A stretch of DNA of 41,012 nt from Spirochaetaceae bacterium (lineage in GTDB: Bacteria; Spirochaetota; Spirochaetia; SZUA-6; Bin103), in the NCBI GenBank assembly GCA_028820215.1, contig JAPPKD010000211.1, positions 1 through 41,012 on the forward strand, read 5' to 3'. The notes beneath the pieces are model-generated. The model worked only from the letters and a program-made list of their open reading frames with translations. It was not told where the DNA came from and made no database searches. The position numbers and the translations under genes were made by a program. This document shows positions 23,713 to 34,212 of the stretch, piece by piece. Each line of letters starts with the position of its first letter. Position 1 is the first letter of the stretch.

Positions 23713-26700
23713 GCGTCGACGGGATCAGGGGCGTCCGCAGCCTGAGCGTGCGCATGGTCACCGGCACCGAACGGTGATGGGCTCGGGCTCGGCATGGTGG
23801 TGCGGCGGCCATCCGGACCGGCCGGCCCGGTGAGCGCCGCGCTCAGCAGGCGCTTCTGCACGGCCCAGCCGTCCTCCGGGGACAGACGCTCGCAGTAGAT
23901 CACGCGGCCGCCGTCGAGGACGGCGATCGGCCTCCCGGCCCGGTAGGCGACCCGGTTCCCGGTGCGCGCGGCCACCTTGGCGCCCGATGGCGTGGTCACT
24001 CCCAGTGCGTTCACGGGATCGACCGCGCTCAGGACGGTGACCTCGTCGCCCGCTTCGCCGCGCCGCACCTCGCGCAGGGCGCCGACGGCCTCCGGCAGCG
24101 CGAACTGCTCGCCGCCGACGCCAGACACGAAGTGGCCGCCGCGGATCTCGCCCCGCGTCTCCAGCCGGCGCAGGGTGCGCACCAGCTCCCGCCACGGCGG
24201 CAGGTGCGGCTCCCGGTCGGTGAGGCGGCGGAATACCACGCCGTACCGCCTGAGCAGCGCGCGGGCGGCGGTCTCGCGCGCCTGCTCGTCGTCATCCCCG
24301 TCCGCGGCAGGCGCAACCGTCCGCGCCAGCGACCAGCGGCCGGCGGTCTCCAGGGACGACTGCTGCCGGCGATAGACGCCGCCGGGGCGGCGGTCCCCGA
24401 AGCGGCGCCGGGCGCCGTTCGCGGAGCGGCCGGCGGGCGAGGCCGGTCCGATCAGCGCGCGCAGCCCGGCGAAGCCGTCGCAGGTCACCAGGCCGGCCGC
24501 AACCAGCTCGGCGAGCGCTCCCTCCACTTGCGTGCGCAGCAGCCGCGTGCCGGCGACGATGTCGTCGAAGAAGGAAGCGCCCGCTTCCCGGAGCAGGGAG
24601 TGCACGGCCCGCGCCGTGGCGGTCGACGGATCGGGTGCCGCGCCCGCGGCCAGCCGCTGCCACACCGGCCGGCGGTCGCGGTCGAGCAGCGCGATGCGGG
24701 TCGCCTTGACCGGCCCGCCCGCGGTGTCATCCGGGAAGCGCGCCCACACCACTTGGCCCGACAGGCACAGGGCGTCCAGCCACGCCGGGTCGTAGTCACG
24801 CACGCGCAGCGGCAGGACCGCCCGCTCCCAGGCGGCCGCCGGCAACTCGACGCCGTCCATCACTGCCAGCACCTCGGCCAGGCCGTCCGGTCCCGTCATC
24901 CGGTGCGCCGGCCCGACGTGCTGCCAGCGCATCAGGAAGCGCACGTAGTCGGCCTTGGAGACCGGCTCGATCTCCCGCCGCAGGCGGTCCAGCGTGTAGC
25001 GGTTGATGCGCGCCAGCAGCCGACGTTCGCACCACTCGACCTCGCCGTCCTCGTCCGCCGCCCCCGTGAAGCTGCCCTGCATCACGAAGCCCTCGGTCTC
25101 CAGGGCGGTGAGCGCCGCCGCCACCGCTCGCGGCGGCTGTCCGATGGAGGCGGCGAGCTCGGCCTCCGTCACCGGGCCGAGCGCTTCCAGGCGGCCGCGC
25201 AGCAGCTCGCGCAATGCCTCGTCGGCTTCATAGCTGCGCAGGTAACGGGCGTTGAGGGTCAGCTCCGGGGTGCGCCCGGCCTCCGGTGCCAGCGCCTGCC
25301 ACTCCGGCAACCGCTCGGCGGCTACCCACAACGGGCCGGCCGCGGAGCTCTGCCGCGTGGCCCGGCCCGCAGCGACCAGCTCCTCGAACGGCTCGACCCA
25401 GCCGCGGGTGCCGTCGCCGCGCCGGCCCTCGGCGTCGGTCAGATAGCCCAGCAGAACCAGGGCGTCGTGCAGGTCGTCGGCGTCCTCGACCCGAGGCCAC
25501 GCCTCGTTGCGCACGCGGGCGATCGCCGCGGAGTCCAGCGCGCCCAGCTCGCGCGCCTCCTGCGGGTCCAGCCAGCGGCGGTTGCGCACCGCCTGCGTGC
25601 GCCGCTCCTCCAGCGGCGCGTCGTCCAGGAAGGCGTACGGACGGGCGTTGAGGATCTCCTGCGCGAACGGGGACGGCTCCGAGAGATCGCGGCAGACCAG
25701 CGTCAGTTCGCCGGACCGGACCGCGCCGATCAGCGTCTGCAGCGCCTCGATGTCCATCGCCTCGGTCAGGCAGTCGTCGATGGTCTGCGCCACCAGCGGG
25801 TGGTCGGGCACCTCGCGCTCGCCGGTCAGGTTCTCGGCGCAGGCGAGCTGGTCCGGGAACACCAGCGCCACTAGGTCCTCCGCCTGCATGCGCTGCAGGT
25901 AGGGCGGCGTCCGGTGCCCGCCCCGCCAGCGGGGCACGGCCAGCGCGCGCGAGGCGTTCCAGCGCCAGCGGACCTGGAACATCGGCGCGTCGAGCAACGC
26001 CTGCACCAGCACCTCACGGACCGTCTTCGGATGCAGGTAGCTCCACACCTCCTCCATGCGGAAGCTGTGCGTGGGGCCGAGCGACAGCACGATCGCGTCG
26101 TCGGTGGCCGCCGCCTGCAGCTCGAAGTTGAAGGTGCGGCAGAACCGCTTGCGCAGCGCCAGCCCCCAGCCGCGGTTGAGCCGCGAGCCGTGCGGGGAGT
26201 GGACGACCAGGTGCATGTCGCCGGCCTCGTCGAAGAACCGCTCCATCACCAGCGTGCGCGCGGTCGGCATGACGTGCAGGGCGTTGCGGCCCGCGGTGAG
26301 ATACTCGGCGGCCTGCTCGGCCCCGCTCGCCGGCATCCCCGGCAGCGACTGCAGCCACGCGGTCGCGGCCGGCACCGCCGGGTCGCCGCGCTCCTCCGCT
26401 TCGCGGATCGCTGCCTCCGCTCCTGCGCGCAGCTCGGACACCGAGGCCGACAGCTCCGGGGTGCGGCCCGGCGCCTCGCCCAGCCAGAAGGGGATGGTGG
26501 GACGCTGGTCGCCGGCATGGGCGACGCGCACGGTGCTGCCGGTCACCTGCAGGATGCGCCAGGACGTGTTGCCGAGCTGGAATACGTCGCCGGCCATGCT
26601 CTCGATAGCGAAGTCCTCGTGGATGGTGCCCACCATGGTCTCGTCCGGCTCGGCGCGGACCTCGTAGTCGAAGGTGTCGGGGATGGCGCCGCCGCCGGTC

Positions 26701-28220
26701 AGCGCCACCAGGCGGGCGCCGCGCCGCGCGCGAAGCCGGCCGTTGACCGCGTCCAGGTGAAGGTAGGCGCCGCGCCGCCCGCGGCGGGTGGTGAAGCCCT
26801 CGGCCAGCATGCGGACCACCGTGTCGAAGCGGTCGCGGGCCAGGCCACGGTACGGATACGACCCGCACACCACCCGGTACAGCTCGTCGGCGGACCACTC
26901 GCGCGCCGCGCACTCGGCGACGATCTGCTGCGCCAGGATGTCGAGCGGGGCCTCGGGGATCGGAATCTCGTCCAGGTCACCGCGCGCCGCGGCCGCCAGC
27001 AGCGCGCACCCTTCCACCAGGTCGTCGCGGCTGAGCGGGAACAGGCGGCCCTTGGGCGTGGCTCCCACGGCGTGGCCGGAGCGGCCGACGCGCTGCAGAA
27101 AGGCCATGATCGAGCGCGGCGAGCCGAGCTGACACACCAGGTCGACGGAGCCGATGTCGATGCCCAGCTCCAGCGACGCGGTGGCGACCAGGGCGCGCAG
27201 CGATCCCTGCTTGAGCCGCCGCTCCGCGTCCAGGCGCGTCTCCTTGGACAGGCTGCCGTGGTGGGCGGCCACCGCGTCCGGGCCCAGGCGCTCGCTCAGC
27301 TCGTGCGCGGCGCGCTCGGCCATGCGCCGCGTGTTGACGAAGATCAGCGTGGTGCGGTGCGCGGCGATCAGCTCGCACAGGCGGGCGTAGATCTCCTCCC
27401 ACACATCGTTGGACATGACCGCAGCCAGGGGCGAGTCCGGCAGCTCCAGCGCCGTGTCCATGCGGCGGCGGTGGCCGATGTCCACGATCGCGCACGGATC
27501 GCCCGACGGCACCAGGTACTCGGCCACCCGTTCGATCGGCTTCTGCGTCGCCGACAGGCCGATGCGGCGGGGAGGCGCCTCGGTCAGCGCCTGCAGCCGC
27601 TCCAGGCTGAGGGCGAGGTGGGAGCCGCGCTTGGAGCCGACCACGGCGTGGATCTCGTCGACGATCACGGTCTCCACGGTGCGCAGCATCCGGCGGCCGC
27701 CGTCGGAGGTGAGCAACAGGTACAGCGACTCCGGCGTGGTCACCAGGATGTGCGGAGGGCGGCGGGTCATCGCCGCGCGCGCCGCGGACGGCGTGTCGCC
27801 GGTACGCACCAGCGAACGAATCGGTCCGGATCCCTGCTCCTCGTCAGAACCCTCCGGATGGAGCCGGGCGTGGATGCCGGCCAGCGGCTGCTCCAGGTTG
27901 CGGTGGATGTCGTTGCTCAGCGCCTTCAGGGGCGAGACGTACAGGACCGAGGTTGCTTCGGTCAGCGTTCCGTCGACCGAGCGGCGCACCAGACCGTCGA
28001 TCGCGGACAGAAAGGCGGCGAGCGTCTTTCCCGAACCGGTGGGAGCGGCGATGAGGGTGTGTCGCCCGCCGGCGATCTGGGCCCAGGCGCGCTGCTGGAT
28101 CTCCGTGGGGGCGGCGAACGCGTCGCGAAACCAGGCGGCGACCGCGGGATGGAACCGCTGCAGCGGATCGGCATGCCGCGAGTCAGCATGCCGCCGGTCA
28201 GCATGGTGGGTGCGGTTCAT
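23709..28220 (-). CDS. lhr: Large Lhr-type superfamily 2 DNA helicase
   Basis: A 1503-residue protein. Walker A APTGSGKT (59-66), DEIH box (188-191), [12 protein letters not shown] (motif III), [54 protein letters not shown] (motifs V and VI), then the winged-helix and Lhr-core domain. A further ~650 residues form the extra C-terminal region seen in full-length bacterial Lhr. The proteins translocate on ssDNA and take part in repair. The ATG at 28220 is preferred; the same frame can start from a TTG at 28250, but that begins inside the region of a terminator. The first ~18 residues are a repeat of the H-A-D-x-R type. Monocistronic, with the thi promoter inside its stop codon. Confidence 0.93.
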   Translation of the reverse strand: MNRTHHADRRHADSRHADPLQRFHPAVAAWFRDAFAAPTEIQQRAWAQIAGGRHTLIAAPTGSGKTLAAFLSAIDGLVRRSVDGTLTEATSVLYVSPLKALSNDIHRNLEQPLAGIHARLHPEGSDEEQGSGPIRSLVRTGDTPSAARAAMTRRPPHILVTTPESLYLLLTSDGGRRMLRTVETVIVDEIHAVVGSKRGSHLALSLERLQALTEAPPRRIGLSATQKPIERVAEYLVPSGDPCAIVDIGHRRRMDTALELPDSPLAAVMSNDVWEEIYARLCELIAAHRTTLIFVNTRRMAERAAHELSERLGPDAVAAHHGSLSKETRLDAERRLKQGSLRALVATASLELGIDIGSVDLVCQLGSPRSIMAFLQRVGRSGHAVGATPKGRLFPLSRDDLVEGCALLAAAARGDLDEIPIPEAPLDILAQQIVAECAAREWSADELYRVVCGSYPYRGLARDRFDTVVRMLAEGFTTRRGRRGAYLHLDAVNGRLRARRGARLVALTGGGAIPDTFDYEVRAEPDETMVGTIHEDFAIESMAGDVFQLGNTSWRILQVTGSTVRVAHAGDQRPTIPFWLGEAPGRTPELSASVSELRAGAEAAIREAEERGDPAVPAATAWLQSLPGMPASGAEQAAEYLTAGRNALHVMPTARTLVMERFFDEAGDMHLVVHSPHGSRLNRGWGLALRKRFCRTFNFELQAAATDDAIVLSLGPTHSFRMEEVWSYLHPKTVREVLVQALLDAPMFQVRWRWNASRALAVPRWRGGHRTPPYLQRMQAEDLVALVFPDQLACAENLTGEREVPDHPLVAQTIDDCLTEAMDIEALQTLIGAVRSGELTLVCRDLSEPSPFAQEILNARPYAFLDDAPLEERRTQAVRNRRWLDPQEARELGALDSAAIARVRNEAWPRVEDADDLHDALVLLGYLTDAEGRRGDGTRGWVEPFEELVAAGRATRQSSAAGPLWVAAERLPEWQALAPEAGRTPELTLNARYLRSYEADEALRELLRGRLEALGPVTEAELAASIGQPPRAVAAALTALETEGFVMQGSFTGAADEDGEVEWCERRLLARINRYTLDRLRREIEPVSKADYVRFLMRWQHVGPAHRMTGPDGLAEVLAVMDGVELPAAAWERAVLPLRVRDYDPAWLDALCLSGQVVWARFPDDTAGGPVKATRIALLDRDRRPVWQRLAAGAAPDPSTATARAVHSLLREAGASFFDDIVAGTRLLRTQVEGALAELVAAGLVTCDGFAGLRALIGPASPAGRSANGARRRFGDRRPGGVYRRQQSSLETAGRWSLARTVAPAADGDDDEQARETAARALLRRYGVVFRRLTDREPHLPPWRELVRTLRRLETRGEIRGGHFVSGVGGEQFALPEAVGALREVRRGEAGDEVTVLSAVDPVNALGVTTPSGAKVAARTGNRVAYRAGRPIAVLDGGRVIYCERLSPEDGWAVQKRLLSAALTGPAGPDGRRTTMPSPSPSPFGAGDHAHAQAADAPDPVDA
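28171..28215 (-). repeat. Three 15-bp direct repeats at the lhr 5' end
   Basis: On the plus strand the copies are gcatgccgcgagtca (28171-28185), gcatgccgccggtca (28186-28200) and the decayed gcatggtgggtgcgg (28201-28215). They encode [14 protein letters not shown] pentapeptides at the helicase N-terminus. Confidence 0.7.
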
Positions 28221-28246
28221 CGGGTCAGGCAAATCGTGCGTGAGAC

Positions 28247-28275
28247 GCAAAGACCCCCGCCCGCGCGGGGGTCTC
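28247..28275 (-). terminator. Rho-independent-like terminator
   Basis: A perfect 10-bp stem, AGACCCCCGC (28251-28260) with GCGGGGGTCT (28265-28274), and a 4-base loop. On the minus strand it is followed by TTTGCG, so it would end transcription of the small gene at 28310-28495 before lhr. The U-tract is short. Confidence 0.6.
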
Positions 28276-28309
28276 CTCCAACGTAGCCGGCAGTTCGGGC
28301 GCTACGGTG

Positions 28310-28495
28310 CTAAATCGTGTTGCCGTGGCCGCTCAGCGGGCAATTCTCGCCAAGGCCGTAGTCCTTGGAGGACTGGGCCTCGACCGCCGGGGGCTCCGGC
28401 ACGGTAGCGGCGGTCGCGCTGGTCACGAACACCACCGCCACGGCGGCTGCCACGACCAGGGTTCCGATCCCGATCAGCAGGGTCTTCAGTCTCAC
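28310..28495 (-). CDS. 61-residue membrane or secreted peptide, unknown function
   Basis: The gene starts with GTG at 28495. Residues 1-30 are a signal peptide or membrane anchor (MRLKTLLIGIGTLVVAAAVAVVFVTSATAA has basic, hydrophobic and A-x-A-like parts). The remaining ~30 residues are short and polar and end in GLGENCPLSGHGNTI, with a single Cys. I do not recognise the family. The sequence looks coding (strong GC bias at third positions) and is followed by a terminator, so it seems to be its own unit. The ribosome binding site is poor (AGGG close to the GTG). Confidence 0.55.
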   Translation of the reverse strand: MRLKTLLIGIGTLVVAAAVAVVFVTSATAATVPEPPAVEAQSSKDYGLGENCPLSGHGNTI

Positions 28496-28550
28496 AACCC
28501 TGAAATCGTAGCCGATGGTCCGGGGTGCGTCAACGCGCGGGTGCGCGCCG

Positions 28551-29546
28551 CTAGTCGTAGCGGATGCGGGGGTCGAGCATGGCCAGGGCGATGTCGGCCA
28601 GCAGGTTCCCGAACAGAAGGAAGATCGCGTAGAACTGCAGGATGCTGGCGGCCATGAAAATGTCCTCGCCCAGCACGGCGTCCAGCAGCAGGGGGCCGGC
28701 GGTCGGCAGGTTGAGGACGATGGAGGTGATCGCCTCGCCCGAAAGCAGGGCCGGCAGGGTCATGCCCAGGCTGCTCACGAACGGGTTGAAGGCGATCCGC
28801 ACGGCGTGGCGGCGGGTGACGATCCGCTCCTTGACGCCCTTGGAGCGCGCCGTGGTGACGTAGGGCTCGCCTAGCACGTCGAGCAGGTTGGCGCGCATCA
28901 CCCGGATGGTGCCGGCGGTGCCCGCCGTGCCGATCACGACGATCGGAATCCACAGGTTCTTGATGAAGTCCAGCACCCTCATGACGCTCCAGGGGGCGTC
29001 CTGATACGCCGGTGAGAACATGCTCCCCACGGGCATCCCGAAGGTGAAAAGGGCGAGCACCATGAGCGCCAGCGCAAGGAAGAAATTGGGGATGGACAGG
29101 CCCACGAAGCCGACGAAGGTGGCGACGTAGTCGCGGATGGTGTTCTTGTGGAGCGCCACGTAGATGCCGATCGGTATGCCGACGCCCCAGGTGAAGATCA
29201 GGGAGGCGAAGGAGATGATGAAGCTCAGCAGCAGGCGGCTGCCGAGCAGGTCGGCGACGGGCCGCTGGTAGGTGAACGAGATGCCCATGTCGCCCATGGT
29301 GAAGTTGCGGATCCAGATCAGGTATTGCTGCCACTTGGGCTTGTCGAGGCCGAAGTGGACGGCGAAGTTCTCCACCATCTGCATGGCGGCCTCCGTCCGG
29401 ATGCCCGAGCGCTGCTCCTGCAACTCCGCCAGCATGTTGGTCAGGTAGTCGCCGGGAGCGATCTGGATGGTGATGAAGATGATCAGCGACAGCAGGAAGT
29501 AGGCGACGATCATCGACAGGAAGCGCCGCAGCAGAAAGACCTTCAT
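28551..29546 (-). CDS. Dipeptide/oligopeptide ABC permease, DppB/OppB type
   Basis: A 331-residue permease with six membrane segments. The N-terminal FLLRRFLSMIVAYFLLSLIIF is typical of the DppB/OppB group, and the periplasmic loop is followed by GDMGISFTYQRPV. The EAA loop is GEPYVTTARSKGVKERIVTRRHAVR, followed by the conserved FNPFVSSLGMTLPALLSGEAI. The ATG overlaps the stop of the ATPase gene upstream (ATGA at 29543-29546). It is the last gene of the transporter operon, an unusual place, since the B permease commonly precedes the C permease. Confidence 0.93.
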   Translation of the reverse strand: MKVFLLRRFLSMIVAYFLLSLIIFITIQIAPGDYLTNMLAELQEQRSGIRTEAAMQMVENFAVHFGLDKPKWQQYLIWIRNFTMGDMGISFTYQRPVADLLGSRLLLSFIISFASLIFTWGVGIPIGIYVALHKNTIRDYVATFVGFVGLSIPNFFLALALMVLALFTFGMPVGSMFSPAYQDAPWSVMRVLDFIKNLWIPIVVIGTAGTAGTIRVMRANLLDVLGEPYVTTARSKGVKERIVTRRHAVRIAFNPFVSSLGMTLPALLSGEAITSIVLNLPTAGPLLLDAVLGEDIFMAASILQFYAIFLLFGNLLADIALAMLDPRIRYD

Positions 29547-30571
29547 GCGGGCGTCCTTCCCGCAAGCTCCAGCTCGCCGGTGCGCAGGCAGGCGGAGCGG
29601 TGGCCGGGTGCGACCTCCACCAGCGGGGTCGCCTCCATCCTGCAGCGATCCTCCGCGTACGGGCAGCGCGGGTGGAAGTGGCAGCCCGGCGGCGGATTGA
29701 CGGGACTGGGGACGTCACCCTCCAGGGCGACCTCCGCCGGCTTCTCGTGGGGATCGATGGACGGGGAGGAGGCCAGCAGCGCCTCCGTGTAGGGATGCCG
29801 GGGGTTGCGGAACACCTCCGCGGCGCCGCCGGTCTCGACGATGCGCCCCAGGTACATGACCGCCACGCGGTCGCTCACGTAGTGCACGACGTTCAGGTCG
29901 TGGGCGATGAACAGGTAGCTCAGTCCCAGCTCGCGCTGCAGGTCGATCATGAGGTTCAGGATCTGCGCCTGCACGGACATGTCGAGGGCGGAGACCGGCT
30001 CGTCGGCGACCACCAGCGAGGGCGCGAGCGCCAGTGCGCGGGCCAGGCCGATGCGCTGTCGCTGGCCGCCGGAGAACTCGTGCGGAAACCGGTCCGCGTG
30101 CTGCGGCCTGAGCCCGACCAGCGACAGCAGGCGCTGCACCTCGCCCCGCATCGCCTGACCCTTGGCGATCTTCTGCACGATCAGCGGCTCGCCGACGATC
30201 TCGGAGACCCGCATCCGCGGGCTGAGCGACGAGAACGGGTCCTGGAAGACGATCTGCACCTGCCGGTGGTACTCGTGCATCTCCTCGCGCGTGAGGGCGC
30301 GGAGGTCCAGCACCCTGCCGTCCTTCCGGAAGACGACGCGGCCGTCGGTGAGCTCGTGCAGGCCGACGATCACCCGCCCCGTGGTGGTCTTGCCGCAGCC
30401 GCTCTCGCCGACCAGCCCCAGCGTCTCTCCCGCCGCGATCGAGAAGTCGACGCCGTCCACGGCCCGGACGTGGCCGACCGTGCGCCGCAGCAACCCCTTC
30501 TCGATCGGGAAGTGCTTCTTCAGGCCCGCCACCTCCAGCAACGGGCGGGCGGCCCGCGGGTCAGGCGGCAT
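29543..30571 (-). CDS. Oligopeptide ABC transporter ATPase, DppF/OppF type
   Basis: A 342-residue ATPase. Walker A GESGCGKT, the QIVFQDPFSSLSPRM Q-loop, signature FSGGQRQRIGLARALA, Walker B LVVADEPVSALD and the switch IAHDLNVV are all present. The C-terminal oligopeptide/dipeptide extension ends with GCHFHPRCPYAEDRC, whose Cys pattern is typical for this group. The N-terminal KKHFPIEKGLLRRTVGHVRAVDG is characteristic of the F-type subunit. The ATG overlaps the D-type gene by 11 bases. Confidence 0.94.
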   Translation of the reverse strand: MPPDPRAARPLLEVAGLKKHFPIEKGLLRRTVGHVRAVDGVDFSIAAGETLGLVGESGCGKTTTGRVIVGLHELTDGRVVFRKDGRVLDLRALTREEMHEYHRQVQIVFQDPFSSLSPRMRVSEIVGEPLIVQKIAKGQAMRGEVQRLLSLVGLRPQHADRFPHEFSGGQRQRIGLARALALAPSLVVADEPVSALDMSVQAQILNLMIDLQRELGLSYLFIAHDLNVVHYVSDRVAVMYLGRIVETGGAAEVFRNPRHPYTEALLASSPSIDPHEKPAEVALEGDVPSPVNPPPGCHFHPRCPYAEDRCRMEATPLVEVAPGHRSACLRTGELELAGRTPA

Positions 30572-31583
30572 CGCCGCCCTCCGGGTACAGCCAGCAGGCT
30601 ACGGTGTGGTCCGGGCCGACCGGCGTGACCTCCGGCTGGGTCCGGCACTGGTCGGTGGCGTGCGCGCAGCGCGGCGCGAACGGGCAGCCCTCGATGACGG
30701 TCATGGGGTCGGGCACCGAGCCCGTGATCGCCTCCAGCTTGGACTTGGGAGCGGTGGCCATGGACGGCACCGACCGGAACAGCGCCTGCGTGTAGGGATG
30801 CCGGGGATTGGCGAACAGCTCCGCCACCGGCGCCTGCTCCATGATCCGGCCCAGGTACATGACGATCACGTCGTCGGCCATCTGCGCGATGACGCCCAGG
30901 TCGTGGGTGATGAACAGGATCGACATGTGGTACTCGGCCTGCAGGTCCCGGAGGAGCCGGAGGATCTGTGCCTCGATGGTCACGTCCAGGGCGGTGGTCG
31001 GCTCGTCGGCGATGAGCAGCCGGGGCCTGCAGGACAGCGCCATGGCGATCATGGCCCGCTGCCGCATGCCGCCGCTCAACTGGTAGGGGTACTCGTTCAC
31101 CCGCTGCGCGGGGTCGGGCATGCCGACGCGGCGCAGCATCTCCGCGGCGTACTCCCTGGCCTGCGTCTTGTCCATGTCCAGGTGGATGAGCACGCTTTCG
31201 GTGATCTGGTAGCCGATGGTGTAGATGGGGCTCAGGGTGCGCATCGGCTCCTGGAAGACCATCGCGATCTCCTTGCCCCTGATCTCCCGGATCTTGCGGC
31301 CCTTGGGCGGGACGCGCGCCAGGTCGACGACCTCGTGCTCCCGGTGCAGGGCGATCGATCCTCCCTCGATGCGTCCCGGCGGGCTCGGCACCAGGCGCAG
31401 GATGGTTGCGGCGGTCACGCTCTTGCCGCAGCCGCTTTCGCCGACGATGCCGACGGTGCGGTTGGTGCCGATGTCGAAGCTCACGCCGTCGACGGCGCGC
31501 ACGATGCCGTCGTCGGTGTGGAACCACGTGCGCAGGTCCCTGACTTCGAGGAGCTTCCGGCTTCCGGAAGGGTCTTTCGCCAT
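30561..31583 (-). CDS. Oligopeptide ABC transporter ATPase, DppD/OppD type
   Basis: A 340-residue ATPase paired with the F-type subunit. It has [20 protein letters not shown], Walker [27 protein letters not shown], signature [17 protein letters not shown], Walker [15 protein letters not shown], and the C-terminal [15 protein letters not shown]. The ATG at 31583 follows the dppC-type stop by 4 bases; an in-frame ATG at 31613 would overlap that gene. D- and F-type ATPases form a heterodimer on the B/C permease pair. Confidence 0.94.
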   Translation of the reverse strand: MAKDPSGSRKLLEVRDLRTWFHTDDGIVRAVDGVSFDIGTNRTVGIVGESGCGKSVTAATILRLVPSPPGRIEGGSIALHREHEVVDLARVPPKGRKIREIRGKEIAMVFQEPMRTLSPIYTIGYQITESVLIHLDMDKTQAREYAAEMLRRVGMPDPAQRVNEYPYQLSGGMRQRAMIAMALSCRPRLLIADEPTTALDVTIEAQILRLLRDLQAEYHMSILFITHDLGVIAQMADDVIVMYLGRIMEQAPVAELFANPRHPYTQALFRSVPSMATAPKSKLEAITGSVPDPMTVIEGCPFAPRCAHATDQCRTQPEVTPVGPDHTVACWLYPEGGDAA

Positions 31584-31587
31584 GGCG

Positions 31588-32703
31588 TCAGGTGGCGAAC
31601 GGATCGGCGGCATCGCGCAATCCGTCGCCGAAGAAGTTGAAGCAGAGCACGACCAGGATGATCATGAGTCCGGGAATGGCCAGCCACAGGTGGTGGACCA
31701 GCGCCTGCACGTTCTGTGCGTCCTGCAGCATGACCCCCCAGCTCGTCAGCGGCGGCACGATGCCGATGCCCAGGAAGCTCAGGCTGCTCTCGCCAAGGAT
31801 CGTGCCGGGCACCGCCAGCGTGGCGGTGACGATGATGTGGCTGAGCGAGCCGGGCAGGAGGTGCTTGTTGATGATCCGCCAGTGGCTGGAGCCGACCACA
31901 CGGGCCGCCATCACGTACTCCTCCTGGCGGTAGGCCAGCACCTTGCCGCGCACCACGCGCGCCAGGCTGCCCCAGCCGATGAGCGACAGGATGACCACCA
32001 CGCCGAGATAGACGAACCCCGAGGGCCAGGTGACGGGGATGGCGGCCGAAAGGGCGATCCACAGCGGTATCTGCGGAAAGGAGATCAACAGCTCGATGAT
32101 CCGCTGTATGGCGTTGTCCACCATCCTGCCGAAGTAGGCGGAGGCCACCCCCAGGATCGATCCCAGGACAATGGTGATGAGGGTGCCCACCAGCGGGACC
32201 GACAGGCTGACCTGCGCGCCGGTCCAGACCCGCGACAGGATGTCCCGGCCCAGGGTGTCCGTCCCCCACAGGAACAGCGTCGCTCCGGAGTCCACGCCGT
32301 ACAGCCGCACGCTCATCGGGATGAAGCCGACCAGCTTGTAGGGCTCCGAGGCCACGAAGAAGCGGATCGGGTACTTCGTCGTCTTCACCTCCCGGTAGGA
32401 GATCGCCAGGGTCGTCATGTCGATGCTCCGTTCGCGGGCGTAGACGAACGGACGCGAGAGCCTGCCCTCCTCGTCCCTGAAATGGACCTTCTGCGGGGGG
32501 GCGAACTTGAAGGTGACGTGGAACGCGTCGTGGTGATAGGCGCTGAAGAACGGGGCGAACAGGGCGATGGCATAGAGGACGACCAGGATCACGCCGCTGA
32601 CGACCGCCAACCGGTTCTTGCTGAAGCGGCGCCACATGAGCGCCCGCACGCTCCGGATCGACGCTGCCTCCGCGATCGCCGTCTGGATCGCCGCCTCGCT
32701 CAC
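31588..32703 (-). CDS. Dipeptide/oligopeptide ABC permease, DppC/OppC type
   Basis: A 371-residue permease. The N-terminal OppC-type segment (MWRRFSKNRLAVVSGVILVVLYAIALF) is followed by an unusually long extracytoplasmic loop of about 100 residues. Then comes FLWGTDTLGRDILSRVWTGAQVSLSVPLV, the EAA loop QEEYVMAARVVGSSHWRIINKHLLP, and the closing FNFFGDGLRDAADP. The start is GTG at 32703, overlapping the stop of the preceding gene (GTGA at 32700-32703); the frame is open further upstream but lies inside that gene. Confidence 0.92.
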   Translation of the reverse strand: MSEAAIQTAIAEAASIRSVRALMWRRFSKNRLAVVSGVILVVLYAIALFAPFFSAYHHDAFHVTFKFAPPQKVHFRDEEGRLSRPFVYARERSIDMTTLAISYREVKTTKYPIRFFVASEPYKLVGFIPMSVRLYGVDSGATLFLWGTDTLGRDILSRVWTGAQVSLSVPLVGTLITIVLGSILGVASAYFGRMVDNAIQRIIELLISFPQIPLWIALSAAIPVTWPSGFVYLGVVVILSLIGWGSLARVVRGKVLAYRQEEYVMAARVVGSSHWRIINKHLLPGSLSHIIVTATLAVPGTILGESSLSFLGIGIVPPLTSWGVMLQDAQNVQALVHHLWLAIPGLMIILVVLCFNFFGDGLRDAADPFAT

Positions 32704-34202
32704 GGCCTCCCCTTCACCAGCACCTCGACCTCGTGCAGGACCACGTGGTCCCGTGCGCCGGGGGCTCCCGCGACGAGCCGCATGCCCAGGTGGTTGTCCC
32801 CGTACACCGCCGGGGGGGAGCCCAGGGCGAAGCGGCACACCGGGAGCTCACCCTCCGAGTCCGGCCACTCGCAGCGGACCGACTCCGGCGGAACCCGCTG
32901 GCCGTTGAGATCGAATTCGATCTCGTCGCCGGGCACGATCGCGGGCCGGCAGAGCAGCTCCGCGGGAGAGTCCTCCGGCAGGTGCTCACACAGCCGGAAG
33001 CGGATCTGGCCGCGCGTGCCCGGCGCGTCCCGCGGCAGGATGATCTCTTCCGCGTGGTAGGGGAAGTCGCCCTTGTATCCTGCCCGCCGGCCGGCGTTCG
33101 ACCCCCAGATCGGATAGAAGGCGTAGTGGCGGTCGTGCGCGTCGACCCGTTCCGGGTCGCGCAGCGTCCGCAGCATCGGGAAGCGCGAGATGTCGAAGAC
33201 GTTCTGTGTGGAAACCCCGTCGGCGCCCGCGCCGTAGAAGTTGCGCACCGTCGCGCAGTAGTGCTCGGGCGTCTGCGTCAGATCGCGGTGGTTGTAGCCC
33301 AGCCACTCCTGTACCTGCGGATACACGTAGCAGTCCGTGTCGCGGGCCAGCCGCACGAACTCCTCGAAGCGGGGATTGGGATCGGTGAAGCCGATGTCGC
33401 CGGGGACGACGTAGTCGATCAGCCGGTCGCCGATCCAGACGGGGATGTCGTACCCCGCCCGCAGGCACCCGTCCAGGTGCTGGAGCACGCGCACGCCCAG
33501 CAGGAGCCGGCGGCCCCGCCTGGCCCCGACCGCGTCCAGCATCGCGCGGACCCGCCGGACGAAGCCGGTGAGGATCGCGTGGCTTTGCTCCGCTTCGCCC
33601 AGGGGGAAGCACGCCGGCAGGCGGGTGAAGTTGAACTCGATGCCGTCCACGTCGAAGCGGGTGGCGACCTCCTCCATGACCGCGAACAGGAAGTCGCGCA
33701 CCTCCTCCTCGGCGTAGTTGAGCGCGCAGCCCAGCTCGTAGCTGCGCGGGTCGGTGGTGCGTGGCGACGAGGGGGCGTACCCCTTGAGGATCCAGTGCGG
33801 CTTCTCCTGACCCAGCCGCTCGAACCAGCCGGCGTTGTGGCCGTGGCGGTCGTTCATCCGAAAGCCGGCGATCATTTCGATGCCGTGCCGGTGGCACTCC
33901 TCGGCGTAGACCTGGATCGGCATCACGCCGTCGTCCATCATCGGCACCAGCCGCTGGTGGTGCGGGCGGGCGTCCCACTCGCACGACTCGCCGCGCCACC
34001 AGTGGCTCCACCCCTGGCTGAAGACCTCCTGCACCACGGTGTCGATCGCCTGCGCCTCGGCGTAGTTGCGCACGACCCCGCGCAGATCGTCCGGCGTCGC
34101 GCGGCCCTCGGTCATGAAGCGCGTGGTGTTGGACGGGTCGCTGCAGTAGACGACGCGGCGCGTCCCGCGTGGTTTCAGCGAGCCCAGCGCGAAGTCGGCC
34201 AT
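32700..34202 (-). CDS. Glycoside-hydrolase-like TIM-barrel protein, function unknown
   Basis: A 500-residue protein. The ATG at 34202 has a strong GAGGAGG site 6 bases upstream. The N-terminal ~370 residues read as a TIM barrel of the glycoside-hydrolase-like (GHL) kind: MIAGFRMNDRHGHNAGW, ELGCALNYAEEEVRDFL, FDVDGIEFNFTRLP (conserved acidic pair on a strand end), LLGVRVLQHLDGC, and YVYPQVQEWLG. A C-terminal beta-rich region of ~120 residues follows, possibly carbohydrate-binding. There is no signal peptide, so it is probably cytoplasmic. It sits between the DUF4037 gene and the transporter genes in one operon, which suggests that it acts on the imported compound. No reaction can be assigned. 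Confidence 0.68.
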   Translation of the reverse strand: MADFALGSLKPRGTRRVVYCSDPSNTTRFMTEGRATPDDLRGVVRNYAEAQAIDTVVQEVFSQGWSHWWRGESCEWDARPHHQRLVPMMDDGVMPIQVYAEECHRHGIEMIAGFRMNDRHGHNAGWFERLGQEKPHWILKGYAPSSPRTTDPRSYELGCALNYAEEEVRDFLFAVMEEVATRFDVDGIEFNFTRLPACFPLGEAEQSHAILTGFVRRVRAMLDAVGARRGRRLLLGVRVLQHLDGCLRAGYDIPVWIGDRLIDYVVPGDIGFTDPNPRFEEFVRLARDTDCYVYPQVQEWLGYNHRDLTQTPEHYCATVRNFYGAGADGVSTQNVFDISRFPMLRTLRDPERVDAHDRHYAFYPIWGSNAGRRAGYKGDFPYHAEEIILPRDAPGTRGQIRFRLCEHLPEDSPAELLCRPAIVPGDEIEFDLNGQRVPPESVRCEWPDSEGELPVCRFALGSPPAVYGDNHLGMRLVAGAPGARDHVVLHEVEVLVKGRP

Positions 34203-34212
34203 GTGATCCTCC

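Noticed and set aside
28221..28250. Extending lhr upstream to the TTG at 28250
   Set aside because: That start lies directly against a terminator-like hairpin for the preceding gene; the ATG at 28220 is simpler, though neither has a ribosome binding site.
25914..28286. Open frame of 790 codons on the plus strand opposite lhr
   Set aside because: No motif, biased composition, and complete overlap with a helicase gene having all its motifs; a GC-driven shadow.
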